Positions 54,643 through 62,294 of a stretch of 64,000 bases of DNA are shown piece after piece (positions within the stretch are counted from its first letter, which is position 1; every line of letters starts with the position of its first letter). The notes under the pieces are model-generated. The model did no database searches. It saw only the letters and a program-made list of their open reading frames with translations, and was not told where the DNA came from. The DNA lies in assembly GCA_965198905.1 (NCBI GenBank), contig OZ240678.1, positions 992,001-1,056,000 on the forward strand, read 5' to 3'. The position numbers were made by a program, and so were the translations under genes. Source of the DNA: CAHJWH01 sp965198905 (GTDB lineage Bacteria; Pseudomonadota; Alphaproteobacteria; Caulobacterales; Caulobacteraceae).

Positions 54643-56847
54643 TCAGAACGACTTGGTGACGCCGCCGAAGAAGCCGCGCCGGGCCCCGAACTGCGGCGCG
54701 CCGACGCCGATGCCCGTGCCGTCGCGGATTTCGTACTCCTTGTCGGCGACGTTGATGATGTCGAAGCGGATGTCCACATGGCCGGCGTAGGGCAGCACGA
54801 AATGGTGCGCCAAGGTCAGGTTCACGGTTACATAATCCGGCACATGGGCGCCGTTGGGGACGGTGGAGCCGTCCGGCAGCACTTGGTCGCGCCGCAGCCC
54901 TGAACCATACAGCAGATCAAAGCCGCCACGGGTGCCGCCGAGCAGGCCGTCCCGGATCAGGTAGGACGCGCCCGCTGAGCCCGTATAGGTCTGGTCGTGG
55001 TCGAGATAGATGTATTGGCGCGAGATATAGGCTAGGTCGTCCGGGGAGAAGCTGAACTGGCTGGAGTTGATCGCCTTGCCCTGAGCGCGCTCGTGGGTGA
55101 AGTTGGCATAGGCGTTGAACGGGCCCTGCGCATAGCTGGCGGTGAACTCCTGCCCGAAGATCAGGCCATTCTGATAGTTGAACGGCGTCAGGATGATCGG
55201 TGCGCCGAACTGGCCCTCATCAATGAGTTCGTTCGACTTGCGATAAAAAACATCCACCCCGAGTGTAAGCCGACGATTGAGCAGCCGTTGCTCGCCGCCT
55301 ATGTCGTAATAGTTCTGGCGCTCGGCGAAGGGTGTGGTGTCGGTGGTGATCGTCGACGCGCCCGTCGTGTTCTGGAACTTCGACACGGTCTCGGTGCCGA
55401 CGAGCTCGAACGGCGGCGGGTTGAAGTAGCGGGCGTAGCCGGCGTGCAGCGTGGTGTCAGGCGTGGGCAGCCAGACGAGGTTCACCCGGGGGGAAAGCTG
55501 CTTCTGGTTCCGGTAACTGTTCAAGTCGTCGGCGCGTGCACCGTAGTTCAAGATCAGGTTCCGCAGTATCTTCCATTCGTCCTGCAGATACAAGCTGTAG
55601 ATGTATTGGGTCTTGCCACCATTATCGACGATCGTCACGGGCGTCGCGCCCGTCGTGCCGTCATCGGCCATCGGCAAAACTTGCGAAGTTGTATCGCTGG
55701 TGCCGCGTTCGCCCTGGATGATGACGCCGCCGCGTAGGGTATGGGAAGGCGTGAGCTTGTAGACGCCCTCGCTCTGCACCCCGAGGGCCACGTCCCGCTT
55801 GAAGGCGTTCTCGGCGATACCAGTATAGAGCAGATCGCCTATGGGAGAGGGGCGGAAGTCCAGTGTGGAGTATCGGCTAAAGATCGAAGTCTGGACAGTA
55901 TAGCGTCCGCCGTCATGCAGGTAGCTGCCGAGGGCGAAGCCGGTGACTTCGCGTTGGGTTTCGTTCAGCAACTGGCTCGGATAATCGGTGGTGGACCCCA
56001 CGGCGAACCCGTTGGCGGGGCCGAGGCCAGGAGTGTCTGGGATCTGGAAGCGATCATTGGCATAGCCGCCGATGAAGCTGATGCGATCTTGAGCACTCAA
56101 GGTGTGGTCGACATAGACGAATAGGTTACCCTCGTCCGCGCGGTCGTGGTCGGGCGTCGAAGACCCGTCCGGGCTCTCGATACCGAGCTGGGTGCGTCGA
56201 AACTCGCCCGAAACGAAGAAGTTCGTATTGTCGGTGTGGCCGCCGTACTCGAAGCTCGGTTCGTAGGTCCCGTGCGAGCCGCCATAGACGGAGACGGAGC
56301 CGCCGTTCTCCAGACCGCTCTTGGTGCTGATGTCGATGATGCCTGCGGTCTGCAAGCCGTACTGGGCGGGCATGGCGCCCGTGATAAGGCTGAGGCTGTC
56401 GATCAGGCGGGGACTCAGCGTCTGACCAAACACCGAGATGCCCTCCGGCAGGATGATCCCGTTCAGGCGGTACTGGATACCGTTGTGGTCGTCGCGGACG
56501 TGGAACTGGCCGAAGCTGTCCTGCACCACGCCGGGCAATTGCAGGATCACCTGGTTGAGCTGCTGGTTGGCGCCTCCTGGCTGGGCCTGGATGGCGGCGC
56601 TGTTGATGGTGTAGGTCGAGGCGCCGAGCGAAGGTTCGATCGATTGCCGCGCGGCGTTGAGGCGCTCTGCGGTGACGACCACTTCAGAGACGGCGTTGGT
56701 CTTGGTCGCCGGCTCGCTGGTCGTGGGTGTGAACCCGCGGTTTACAGTGCTCGCCTGGGGCGCGCCTGGGTCGACCTGCGCCGCCGCCATCGTGGCGATC
56801 AGGCTGAACGCACTTGCGGCTGCAAGCAGCCCTACTCTCGAAACCAT
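54643..56847 (-). CDS. TonB-dependent outer membrane receptor
   Basis: 734 residues. Signal peptide 1-23 (GLLAAASAFSLIATMAAAQ), then a TonB box-like region with SEVVVTAERLNAARQSIEPS (residues about 53-72), a plug domain (QLPGVVQDSFGQFHVRDDHN, NGIILPEGISVFGQTLSPRL, GIIDISTKSGLENGGSVSVY) and a 22-strand barrel ending in the aromatic F (GGVTKSF). The divergent gene is a Zur-like repressor and Zur-like boxes lie in between (56881-56893, 56919-56931), so a zinc or metallophore ligand is likely. Specific ligand not proven. Confidence 0.88.
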   Translation of the reverse strand: MVSRVGLLAAASAFSLIATMAAAQVDPGAPQASTVNRGFTPTTSEPATKTNAVSEVVVTAERLNAARQSIEPSLGASTYTINSAAIQAQPGGANQQLNQVILQLPGVVQDSFGQFHVRDDHNGIQYRLNGIILPEGISVFGQTLSPRLIDSLSLITGAMPAQYGLQTAGIIDISTKSGLENGGSVSVYGGSHGTYEPSFEYGGHTDNTNFFVSGEFRRTQLGIESPDGSSTPDHDRADEGNLFVYVDHTLSAQDRISFIGGYANDRFQIPDTPGLGPANGFAVGSTTDYPSQLLNETQREVTGFALGSYLHDGGRYTVQTSIFSRYSTLDFRPSPIGDLLYTGIAENAFKRDVALGVQSEGVYKLTPSHTLRGGVIIQGERGTSDTTSQVLPMADDGTTGATPVTIVDNGGKTQYIYSLYLQDEWKILRNLILNYGARADDLNSYRNQKQLSPRVNLVWLPTPDTTLHAGYARYFNPPPFELVGTETVSKFQNTTGASTITTDTTPFAERQNYYDIGGEQRLLNRRLTLGVDVFYRKSNELIDEGQFGAPIILTPFNYQNGLIFGQEFTASYAQGPFNAYANFTHERAQGKAINSSQFSFSPDDLAYISRQYIYLDHDQTYTGSAGASYLIRDGLLGGTRGGFDLLYGSGLRRDQVLPDGSTVPNGAHVPDYVTVNLTLAHHFVLPYAGHVDIRFDIINVADKEYEIRDGTGIGVGAPQFGARRGFFGGVTKSF

Positions 56848-56880
56848 CCTAATCCCCGCATCGGCAAAGCGTCACGCCGA

Positions 56881-56893
56881 GTTACAGGGTAAC
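56881..56893. promoter_or_regulatory. palindrome GTTAC-N3-GTAAC upstream of the TonB receptor
   Basis: GTTACAGGGTAAC is a perfect 5-base-arm palindrome 34 bases upstream of the receptor ATG. It is similar to the alphaproteobacterial Zur box (GTTATA-N-TATAAC) in outer bases and position. Candidate operator for the divergent regulator. Confidence 0.45.
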
Positions 56894-56918
56894 GCGACTG
56901 GCTGCGATGGCCGGTTAC

Positions 56919-56931
56919 GTGATAGTGTAGC
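56919..56931. promoter_or_regulatory. second Zur-like site in the receptor/zur intergenic region
   Basis: GTGATAGTGTAGC (reverse GCTACACTATCAC) has the half-site pattern of a Zur box and shares the TATAGTGT-type core with 57525-57537 (GTTATAGTGTCGC). It lies between the divergent TonB receptor and zur genes. Confidence 0.4.
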
Positions 56932-56995
56932 TTCAGGTCAAGCGGGCATGGTGACGACACTTGCGTTCAGCCGCGCTCTTGCCCAACCTAGTGGC

Positions 56996-57469
56996 ATGGA
57001 CAGCACATGCTCACACGGCGGTGACGCGCCCCTCAGCGAGGAGTCGCTCCATGCGTCCTTGAGGCGTGCAGAGGAGGTGGCGACCAAGGAGGGTGAGAAG
57101 TGGACCCCGAACCGGGCGCGCGTCTACGAGTTGCTCTTGCGCGCGGGCGGTCCGGTAAAGGCCTATGACCTGATGCCCGCTTACTCCGCCGACAAGACGA
57201 CCAAGCCCCCGACTGTCTATCGCGCGTTGGAGTTCCTGGAAGGCTTGGGACTGGCCCATCGCATCCCCAGCCTCAGCGCGTTCATGGCCTGCAACGACGG
57301 CGGACCTACCCACGCGGCCTCGTTTTTGATCTGCACCTGCTGTGGGTCGGCGGAGGAGATCACGCCCGATCTCGCTCCGATCATCGCCCGGGCGGGGATC
57401 CGGCGCGGCTTCGAGCCCCACGCCGCAACCTTGGAAATCCGCGGCCTCTGCCAGAACTGTCGAGACTGA
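56996..57469 (+). CDS. zur: Fur-family zinc-uptake regulator (Zur-like)
   Basis: 157 residues from ATG 56996 (MDSTCSHGGDAPLSEESLHA); ATG 56948 adds 16 residues. Winged-helix FUR domain: WTPNRARVYELLLRAGGPVK then AYDLMPAYSADKTTKPPTVY (about residues 38-80) and RALEFLEGLGLAHRI. Metal-binding C-terminal part with CTCCGSAEEI and a final pair CQNC; a third Cys sits in MACND. Absence of the HHDH Fur motif and the two Cys pairs favour Zur. Palindromic sites upstream fit autoregulation and control of the divergent TonB receptor. Confidence 0.85.
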   Translation: MDSTCSHGGDAPLSEESLHASLRRAEEVATKEGEKWTPNRARVYELLLRAGGPVKAYDLMPAYSADKTTKPPTVYRALEFLEGLGLAHRIPSLSAFMACNDGGPTHAASFLICTCCGSAEEITPDLAPIIARAGIRRGFEPHAATLEIRGLCQNCRD

Positions 57470-57524
57470 ACCGGTCGGACCAAGCCAGACGATCTGGACC
57501 GAGAATCCGGACCATCTGCGCGAT

Positions 57525-57537
57525 GTTATAGTGTCGC
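57525..57537. promoter_or_regulatory. stray Zur-like half-site after zur
   Basis: GTTATAGTGTCGC (reverse GCGACACTATAAC) carries the same TATAGTGT core as the site at 56919-56931 but sits in the 114-base gap between convergent zur and crcB, with no gene to control. A remnant of duplicated upstream sequence is possible. Confidence 0.3.
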
Positions 57538-57583
57538 TCTAGCTCCCCATTGCTAAGGCCGCTCGATCGTTGACTGACGGAGT

Positions 57584-58015
57584 CTAAACCAGTTCCTCGC
57601 CTTCAATCTGGGCGATGCGCGGATCGCCGCCGTTCAAGTGCGAGGCTAGCAGATGGCCGACGGCGACCGCGCCCACGCACAGCACCACCGACACCGCCAC
57701 ATTGACCATCGCCCGCGCGAGATGACCGGAGCGGAGCAGGTCCAGGGTCTGCAGGCTGAACGAGGAGAAGGTGGTGAAACCGCCGCACACTCCCACCATC
57801 ACAAACAGCCGCGCCTCCTCGGACAGGGGGAAGCGACCGTGCGACAGGGTCAGGGTGCCGAAGCCGCCGATCAGGAACGAGCCCAGGATGTTGATCAGGA
57901 TCGTGCCCCAGGGCGTGCCCTGGCTGATCGGCAGGGTTAACAGCGAAAGGCCGTAGCGGCCGACCGTACCGATCGCGCCGCCCAAGGCCAGCACCAGGGC
58001 GGTCCGAAAGCTCAT
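57584..58015 (-). CDS. crcB: fluoride ion channel CrcB (Fluc)
   Basis: 143 residues, four membrane segments. Family segments: LGGAIGTVGRYGLSLL (about residues 11-26), TILINILGSFLIGGFGTL (about 38-55, with the Asn of the fluoride path), VMVGVCGGFTTFSSFSLQTL (about 72-91, phenylalanine box TTFSSF) and a last hydrophobic segment (AMVNVAVSVVLCVGAVAVG). It forms a dimeric F- export channel. No fluoride riboswitch was identified in its 5' region. Confidence 0.95.
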   Translation of the reverse strand: MSFRTALVLALGGAIGTVGRYGLSLLTLPISQGTPWGTILINILGSFLIGGFGTLTLSHGRFPLSEEARLFVMVGVCGGFTTFSSFSLQTLDLLRSGHLARAMVNVAVSVVLCVGAVAVGHLLASHLNGGDPRIAQIEGEELV

Positions 58016-58371
58016 CGTCCAGGCTCTTTCTGCAAGACCATCAGGGTGCGCTAACCTAGCGCTGTGCGACAGCTCCCGCGCCCTTTTTCGTCAGACGCCG
58101 ACCCCCTTTCCGCCGCAGCGCCCTGTGGCCCGTCCAGCTCGCGCGTGAGGCGGGCATGGGTGATGCGAACCTGAGCCGCGCCCCGCCCTTCTATTCATCC
58201 GCCGTCGCCGCTTTTCGGACGGACCGCCCACCAGGCCGCGCGCGCCACCATGATAGGTCCTCTGCGGCTTGGCGGAGCAGAACTGGCCTTCACCTCGCAC
58301 CCCGATCCCCCTATCCGTTCGACGGGGCTGGAGGGGCGATTTTGGTATCGGGGTGTGGAACACAGGCTGTC
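58016..58371. other. 356-base gap before the porin gene
   Basis: No gene-like frame (the porin frame is open but its translation there is not protein-like). A 9-base inverted pair CACCCCGAT/ATCGGGGTG (58298-58306 and 58347-58355) lies just before the proposed start. The crcB promoter is also here, on the minus strand. Confidence 0.45.
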
Positions 58372-60090
58372 TTGCGGGGTGATCGAGCAGGTGTTCGCCG
58401 GGCGCCCTGCGTCGCCGAACTGAAGACGGACCGGTCAAACAGGCGGTCCAGGCTGATCCGTCTTTTCGGCGCCTGCGCCTTGTTGCTGCCCATGGCCGGC
58501 CAGGCCGTCGCCCAAACCGCCGACCGGGCCGCAGCGCCTGACCTTCAGTCCCAGGTCCGGGCGCTGAGCGAGCTTGTGCAGAAGCTCTCCCGCCAGGACC
58601 AGGCTCAGATCACGGCCCTGCAGGCGCAGGTGCAGGCGCTGCAGGCGCAGCTGGACGCCCGCTCGAGCCCGCTGGCGTCCAACACGCCCCCCCCGACCGC
58701 CCCCGCCCAGATCGCGATCCCCCGCGCCGCCCAGGGCGCCGCCGCGTCCATACAGCCGGCCGGCGGCACGGCGTCGGGGGCCGTTCCCGTGGTGGCGGTC
58801 AAGGACCCCGAGGTGGCGGAGCCCCGGGTGGCGCAGAACGCCGCCGGCCACTTCACCCTGCAGAGCCCGGACGGCCGTTACTCCATCGGGTTCGCCGGCG
58901 TGGTCCAGTTCGATGTGGGCGATGACCTGAACTTCAGCCCTCGTTCCCGCGTGATCGGCCCGCAGGAGCTGTCCACCGGGGTGAACGCCCGGCGTGCGCG
59001 CATCGGAGTGGCGGGAACGGTCGCCGGGGACTGGAGCTACGCCTTCATCTACGACGGCGGCAACTCCCAGGACAGCACGGCCAAAGGCATCGAGACGGCC
59101 CAGATCGTCTACGGGGGCTTCAGGGGCGTGGCGCTGGAGCTCGGCTATTCCAACACCTTCTTCACCCTGGATCAGTCGACCAGCTCCAACGACCTTCTGT
59201 TCCTCGAACGCGCGTCGCCTTCCAACATCGCCACCGCCTTCAACACCGGCGACAGTCGATCCAATGCAGGCGTCCGCCTCTTCGGCGACCGATACTGGCT
59301 TGGCGGATATGTGACCGGCCCCGCCAACGGCGACACCCACACCGAAGTCGGCGAGCGGCTGGGCGCGTTCGAGCGCGGCGCAGTGCAGGTGCTGAAGGGC
59401 TCCGATTACTCGGTGCACCTTGGCCTGGGCGTTGACGAGTTGATCGACGCGCCGACCACGGGGGCCAATACTCCCCAGACTTTGACCCTCAGCGACCAGC
59501 CGGAACTGCGGATCGATCCCACCACCTTGCTGAACACGGGTACGATCGGGACCGTGGCGCACCCGATCGACGGCGGCTACGTCCTGGACGTAGAGACGGC
59601 CGCCACGTGGCGCAGCCTATTCTGGCAGGGTGAATACTACCATTACGACGTCGATCGCCAGCGCCTGGCGAACGCTGGCTTCGACGGCGGTTACGGCCAA
59701 GTCGCCTGGGCGCTGACCGGCGAGACCCGCCGCTACAATCCCCAGGCGGGCGCCTATTACCGCATCTCGCCCACCCGCCCCTTCTCGCTCAAGGATGGCG
59801 GCCTGGGCGCGGTCGAACTCGCGGCGCGGGTCAGCTACGTCGACCTGAACAGCCGCTTCGATCCCAGGATCGCGCTCGCGTCCGACCCTTCGGCCATCGA
59901 TGGCGGGCGCCAGACCGGCTATAGCCTGGGCCTGAACTGGTATCCGAACAGCCTTCTGCGCTTCATGCTGGACTACAGCCACATCGACTACAGAAAGGCC
60001 AACGGGACGGCGGCGACCGGCGCCCCGCTGGGCGCCGCCGTGGGGGCGAAGGCCGACAGCCTGGCCCTGCGCGGACAGGTGACGTTCTGA
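58372..60090 (+). CDS. phosphate-selective porin O/P family protein
   Basis: 572 residues if it starts at TTG 58372; ATG 58156 is an alternative that would add a non-protein-like N-terminus. A signal peptide is seen (RLIRLFGACALLLPMAGQAVAQ, about residues 26-47), then a short coiled coil (QSQVRALSELVQKLSRQDQA then QITALQAQVQALQAQLDAR), a Pro/Ala linker and a barrel that starts with FTLQSPDGRYSIGFAGVVQF, and continues with GVNARRARIGVAGTVAGDWS and ends with F (ALRGQVTF). This is the OprO/OprP type. The substrate may be phosphate or pyrophosphate, but no Pho box was found. Confidence 0.8.
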   Translation: MRGDRAGVRRAPCVAELKTDRSNRRSRLIRLFGACALLLPMAGQAVAQTADRAAAPDLQSQVRALSELVQKLSRQDQAQITALQAQVQALQAQLDARSSPLASNTPPPTAPAQIAIPRAAQGAAASIQPAGGTASGAVPVVAVKDPEVAEPRVAQNAAGHFTLQSPDGRYSIGFAGVVQFDVGDDLNFSPRSRVIGPQELSTGVNARRARIGVAGTVAGDWSYAFIYDGGNSQDSTAKGIETAQIVYGGFRGVALELGYSNTFFTLDQSTSSNDLLFLERASPSNIATAFNTGDSRSNAGVRLFGDRYWLGGYVTGPANGDTHTEVGERLGAFERGAVQVLKGSDYSVHLGLGVDELIDAPTTGANTPQTLTLSDQPELRIDPTTLLNTGTIGTVAHPIDGGYVLDVETAATWRSLFWQGEYYHYDVDRQRLANAGFDGGYGQVAWALTGETRRYNPQAGAYYRISPTRPFSLKDGGLGAVELAARVSYVDLNSRFDPRIALASDPSAIDGGRQTGYSLGLNWYPNSLLRFMLDYSHIDYRKANGTAATGAPLGAAVGAKADSLALRGQVTF

Positions 60091-60154
60091 CAAGAGACGT
60101 GGGCCGGGCGCCGCCTATCCACCCCAACGCCACCGCATTATACCCTTGCCCGCC

Positions 60155-60850
60155 ATGCGCGCGCTCGCCATCGAAGACGACGAGACCACCGGCCGCGAGA
60201 TAGAGGCGCGGCTGGTCGGCCACGGCTTCCGGGTGGACTGGACCCGCGACGGCCGCGACGGGCTGCACCGGGCGCTGGAAGGCGGCTACGACGTGATCAC
60301 CCTGGACCGTATGCTGCCGGGGCTGGACGGGCTGGACGTCGTCAAGGCGTTGCGGGCGGCGGGCGTGCCCACGCCTGTGCTGATGATCAGCGCGCTCGGC
60401 GACGTGGACGAGCGCATCACCGGGCTTCGCGCCGGCGGCGACGACTACATGACCAAGCCGTTCGCGCCCGACGAGATGGTGGCGCGCATCGAGGTGCTGC
60501 TTCGCCGGTCCGCCCCCCAGCCGCCGGACGCCGGGCGCGACGCCGCCCTGACGCTCCGGGTTCGCGACCTGGAGCTCGACCTGCTGGCGCGCACCGTGCG
60601 GCGGGCGGGGCGCATGGTGGAGCTGCTGCCCATGGAGTTCCGCCTGCTGGAGTTCATGGCCCGCAACGCCGGGCAGGTGCTGTCGCGCCAGCTCATCTTC
60701 GAAAAGGTCTGGGAATACTACTTCGACCCCGGCGCGAACCTCATCAACGTGCATGTGGCGCGGCTGCGCAGGAAGCTGGAGGCGCCGGGGTCCGCGCCCC
60801 TGATCTCCACGGTGCGCGGATCAGGCTACAGGCTCGATGCGGGCGACTGA
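60155..60850 (+). CDS. OmpR-family response regulator
   Basis: 231 residues from ATG 60155 (MRALAIEDDETTGREIEARL). Receiver with acidic pair IEDDE (residues 6-10), phospho-Asp in ITLDRMLPG (Asp about 51), SAL (Thr/Ser site) and the Lys in YMTKPF (about 100). C-terminal winged-helix domain (about 133-228; LELDLLARTVRRAGRMVELL, LPMEFRLLEFMARNAGQVLS, INVHVARLRRKLEAPG). It overlaps the kinase gene by 14 bases. An RND pump lies downstream, so the system may control efflux. Confidence 0.94.
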   Translation: MRALAIEDDETTGREIEARLVGHGFRVDWTRDGRDGLHRALEGGYDVITLDRMLPGLDGLDVVKALRAAGVPTPVLMISALGDVDERITGLRAGGDDYMTKPFAPDEMVARIEVLLRRSAPQPPDAGRDAALTLRVRDLELDLLARTVRRAGRMVELLPMEFRLLEFMARNAGQVLSRQLIFEKVWEYYFDPGANLINVHVARLRRKLEAPGSAPLISTVRGSGYRLDAGD

Positions 60851-62186
60851 ACTTCGGCGCACCACGACCTTCCGCCTAGCCGGCCTGTTCGGGCTCGTGT
60901 TCGCCGCGGGCGTCGTGCTGCTGCTGGGCCTGGTTTACTGGCGCACGGCCAGCGCGCTGAGCCGACGCGGCGACGCCATCGTGCAGGCCGACGCGGCGAT
61001 GCTGGCCCAGGCCGATCCGGCGGCGCTGCCCGACATCATCCGCCGCCAGGATGCGGACGCCCCGGGACGGCTGAACGCCTACGGCCTCTTCTCCCAGGAC
61101 GGCGTCCATGTGGCAGGCGTGGTGAAGCAGATGCCCGCCGCCTTGTCGGTGGACGGCCCGCTTCGCGACATCGCCCCCCCCGACGGCTTTCCCTTCCACG
61201 GTCGTGCGCTGGCGCGCCGGCTGCCCTGGGGCGAGGTGCTGGTCGTCGGTCGCGACGCCAGCCAGATCGCGGAGGTCCGCGGCTTCGTGCTGGAGGCGCT
61301 GGTCTGGAGCGGAGGGTTGATCGCGGTGCTGGGGCTGGCGGGCGGGGCTGTGCTGAGCCTGGCGCCGCTGCGGCGGCTGCAGGCGCTGCAGGCGGCCAGC
61401 GGGCGGATCATGGCGGGCGATCTGGGCGCGCGGATGCCGATCGCCGGGCGGCGCGACGAGCTCGACCTGTTCGCCGGCATGGTGAACGTCATGGTCGAGG
61501 AGGTGGAGCGACTGCTGACCGAGGTGAGAGGGGCCAACGACGCCGTAGCCCACAACCTGCGCACGCCTCTGGCGCGGGTGCGGACACGGCTGGCCCGGCT
61601 GCAGGACAACGAGGCGCTTCCCGATCCGGCGGCCAAGGTCGTGAGCGAGGTGATCGAGGACCTCGACCTGACCCTGGAGCGCTTCCGCGCGCTGCTCAGG
61701 GTGTCGCAGATCGAGGCGCAGGGACGCCGGATCGGGGTCCAGCCGATCGACGCGGCTCAGGTGCTGCGCCGGGCTGTGGAGCTCTACGAGCCGTTGGCGG
61801 AGGCCCGGGGGATCACGCTCGAGACGCGCCTGTCGGCCGAGGCGCCGCTCAGGGCCGACGACAAGCTGGTGTTCGAGGCGATCTGCGCCCTGCTGGACAA
61901 CGCGATCAAGTTCTCGCCTGGAGGGAGCCGGGTCGTGATCGCGGTGGACCAGATCGCGCAAGGACTGGAGATGTCGGTGCGCGACCATGGCCCCGGCATC
62001 GCCGCGGAGGAGCGCGAGGCGGTGCTGCAGCGTTTCCACCGCGGAACGGCGGCGGCCGAGGTCGCAGGTTCGGGCCTGGGCCTCAGCATCGTCGCCGCCA
62101 TCGCCCACCTCCACCGCTTCGAGTTCAGGCTGGAGGACGCCCACCCGGGGCTTCGCGCCGTCCTGGCCTGCTCCGAGGACGGATGA
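60837..62186 (+). CDS. membrane sensor histidine kinase
   Basis: 449 residues. Two membrane segments (about residues 14-34 and 155-175) flank a periplasmic region of about 115 residues. HAMP (about 176-228), HisKA with AHNLRTPLARVRTRL (phospho-His about residue 239), HATPase with N-box ALLDNAIKFSPGG, G1 RDHGPGIAAEE and G2 GSGLGLSI. Phosphorylates the regulator encoded just upstream, with which it overlaps by 14 bases. The signal is unknown; the location before an RND pump suggests a toxic compound or metal. Confidence 0.93.
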   Translation: MRATELRRTTTFRLAGLFGLVFAAGVVLLLGLVYWRTASALSRRGDAIVQADAAMLAQADPAALPDIIRRQDADAPGRLNAYGLFSQDGVHVAGVVKQMPAALSVDGPLRDIAPPDGFPFHGRALARRLPWGEVLVVGRDASQIAEVRGFVLEALVWSGGLIAVLGLAGGAVLSLAPLRRLQALQAASGRIMAGDLGARMPIAGRRDELDLFAGMVNVMVEEVERLLTEVRGANDAVAHNLRTPLARVRTRLARLQDNEALPDPAAKVVSEVIEDLDLTLERFRALLRVSQIEAQGRRIGVQPIDAAQVLRRAVELYEPLAEARGITLETRLSAEAPLRADDKLVFEAICALLDNAIKFSPGGSRVVIAVDQIAQGLEMSVRDHGPGIAAEEREAVLQRFHRGTAAAEVAGSGLGLSIVAAIAHLHRFEFRLEDAHPGLRAVLACSEDG

Positions 62187-62210
62187 ACGGGGCCTGACGA
62201 CCCGGGCCGG

Positions 62211-62226
62211 GTGAAATTCATTTCAC
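62211..62226. promoter_or_regulatory. palindromic operator candidate before the RND pump gene
   Basis: GTGAAAT-TC-ATTTCAC is a 7-base-arm palindrome with a 2-base centre, AT-rich against its surroundings, 25 bases after the kinase stop and 68 bases before the pump ATG. It is a good candidate operator for a regulator of the pump, possibly the response regulator at 60155, although OmpR-family sites are usually direct repeats. Confidence 0.55.
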
Positions 62227-62294
62227 TCGGCGCCGCCGACCTCACCGCCTAGAGGGGCTGCGCTGGGTTCCGGCGCCGACTTTCGGGGTTGTTC

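Noticed and set aside
57538..58155. Fluoride riboswitch for crcB
   Set aside because: The conserved GGCGATGG and pseudoknot sequences of the crcB motif are not found upstream of the ATG at 58015.
58298..58355. CACCCCGAT/ATCGGGGTG inverted pair as a Pho box for the porin
   Set aside because: Pho boxes are direct repeats of CTGTCAT type; this is an inverted pair with a 40-base spacer and no such repeats.
60876..62144. Long open frame antisense to the sensor kinase
   Set aside because: Shadow frame with no recognisable protein features; the + strand has all kinase motifs.
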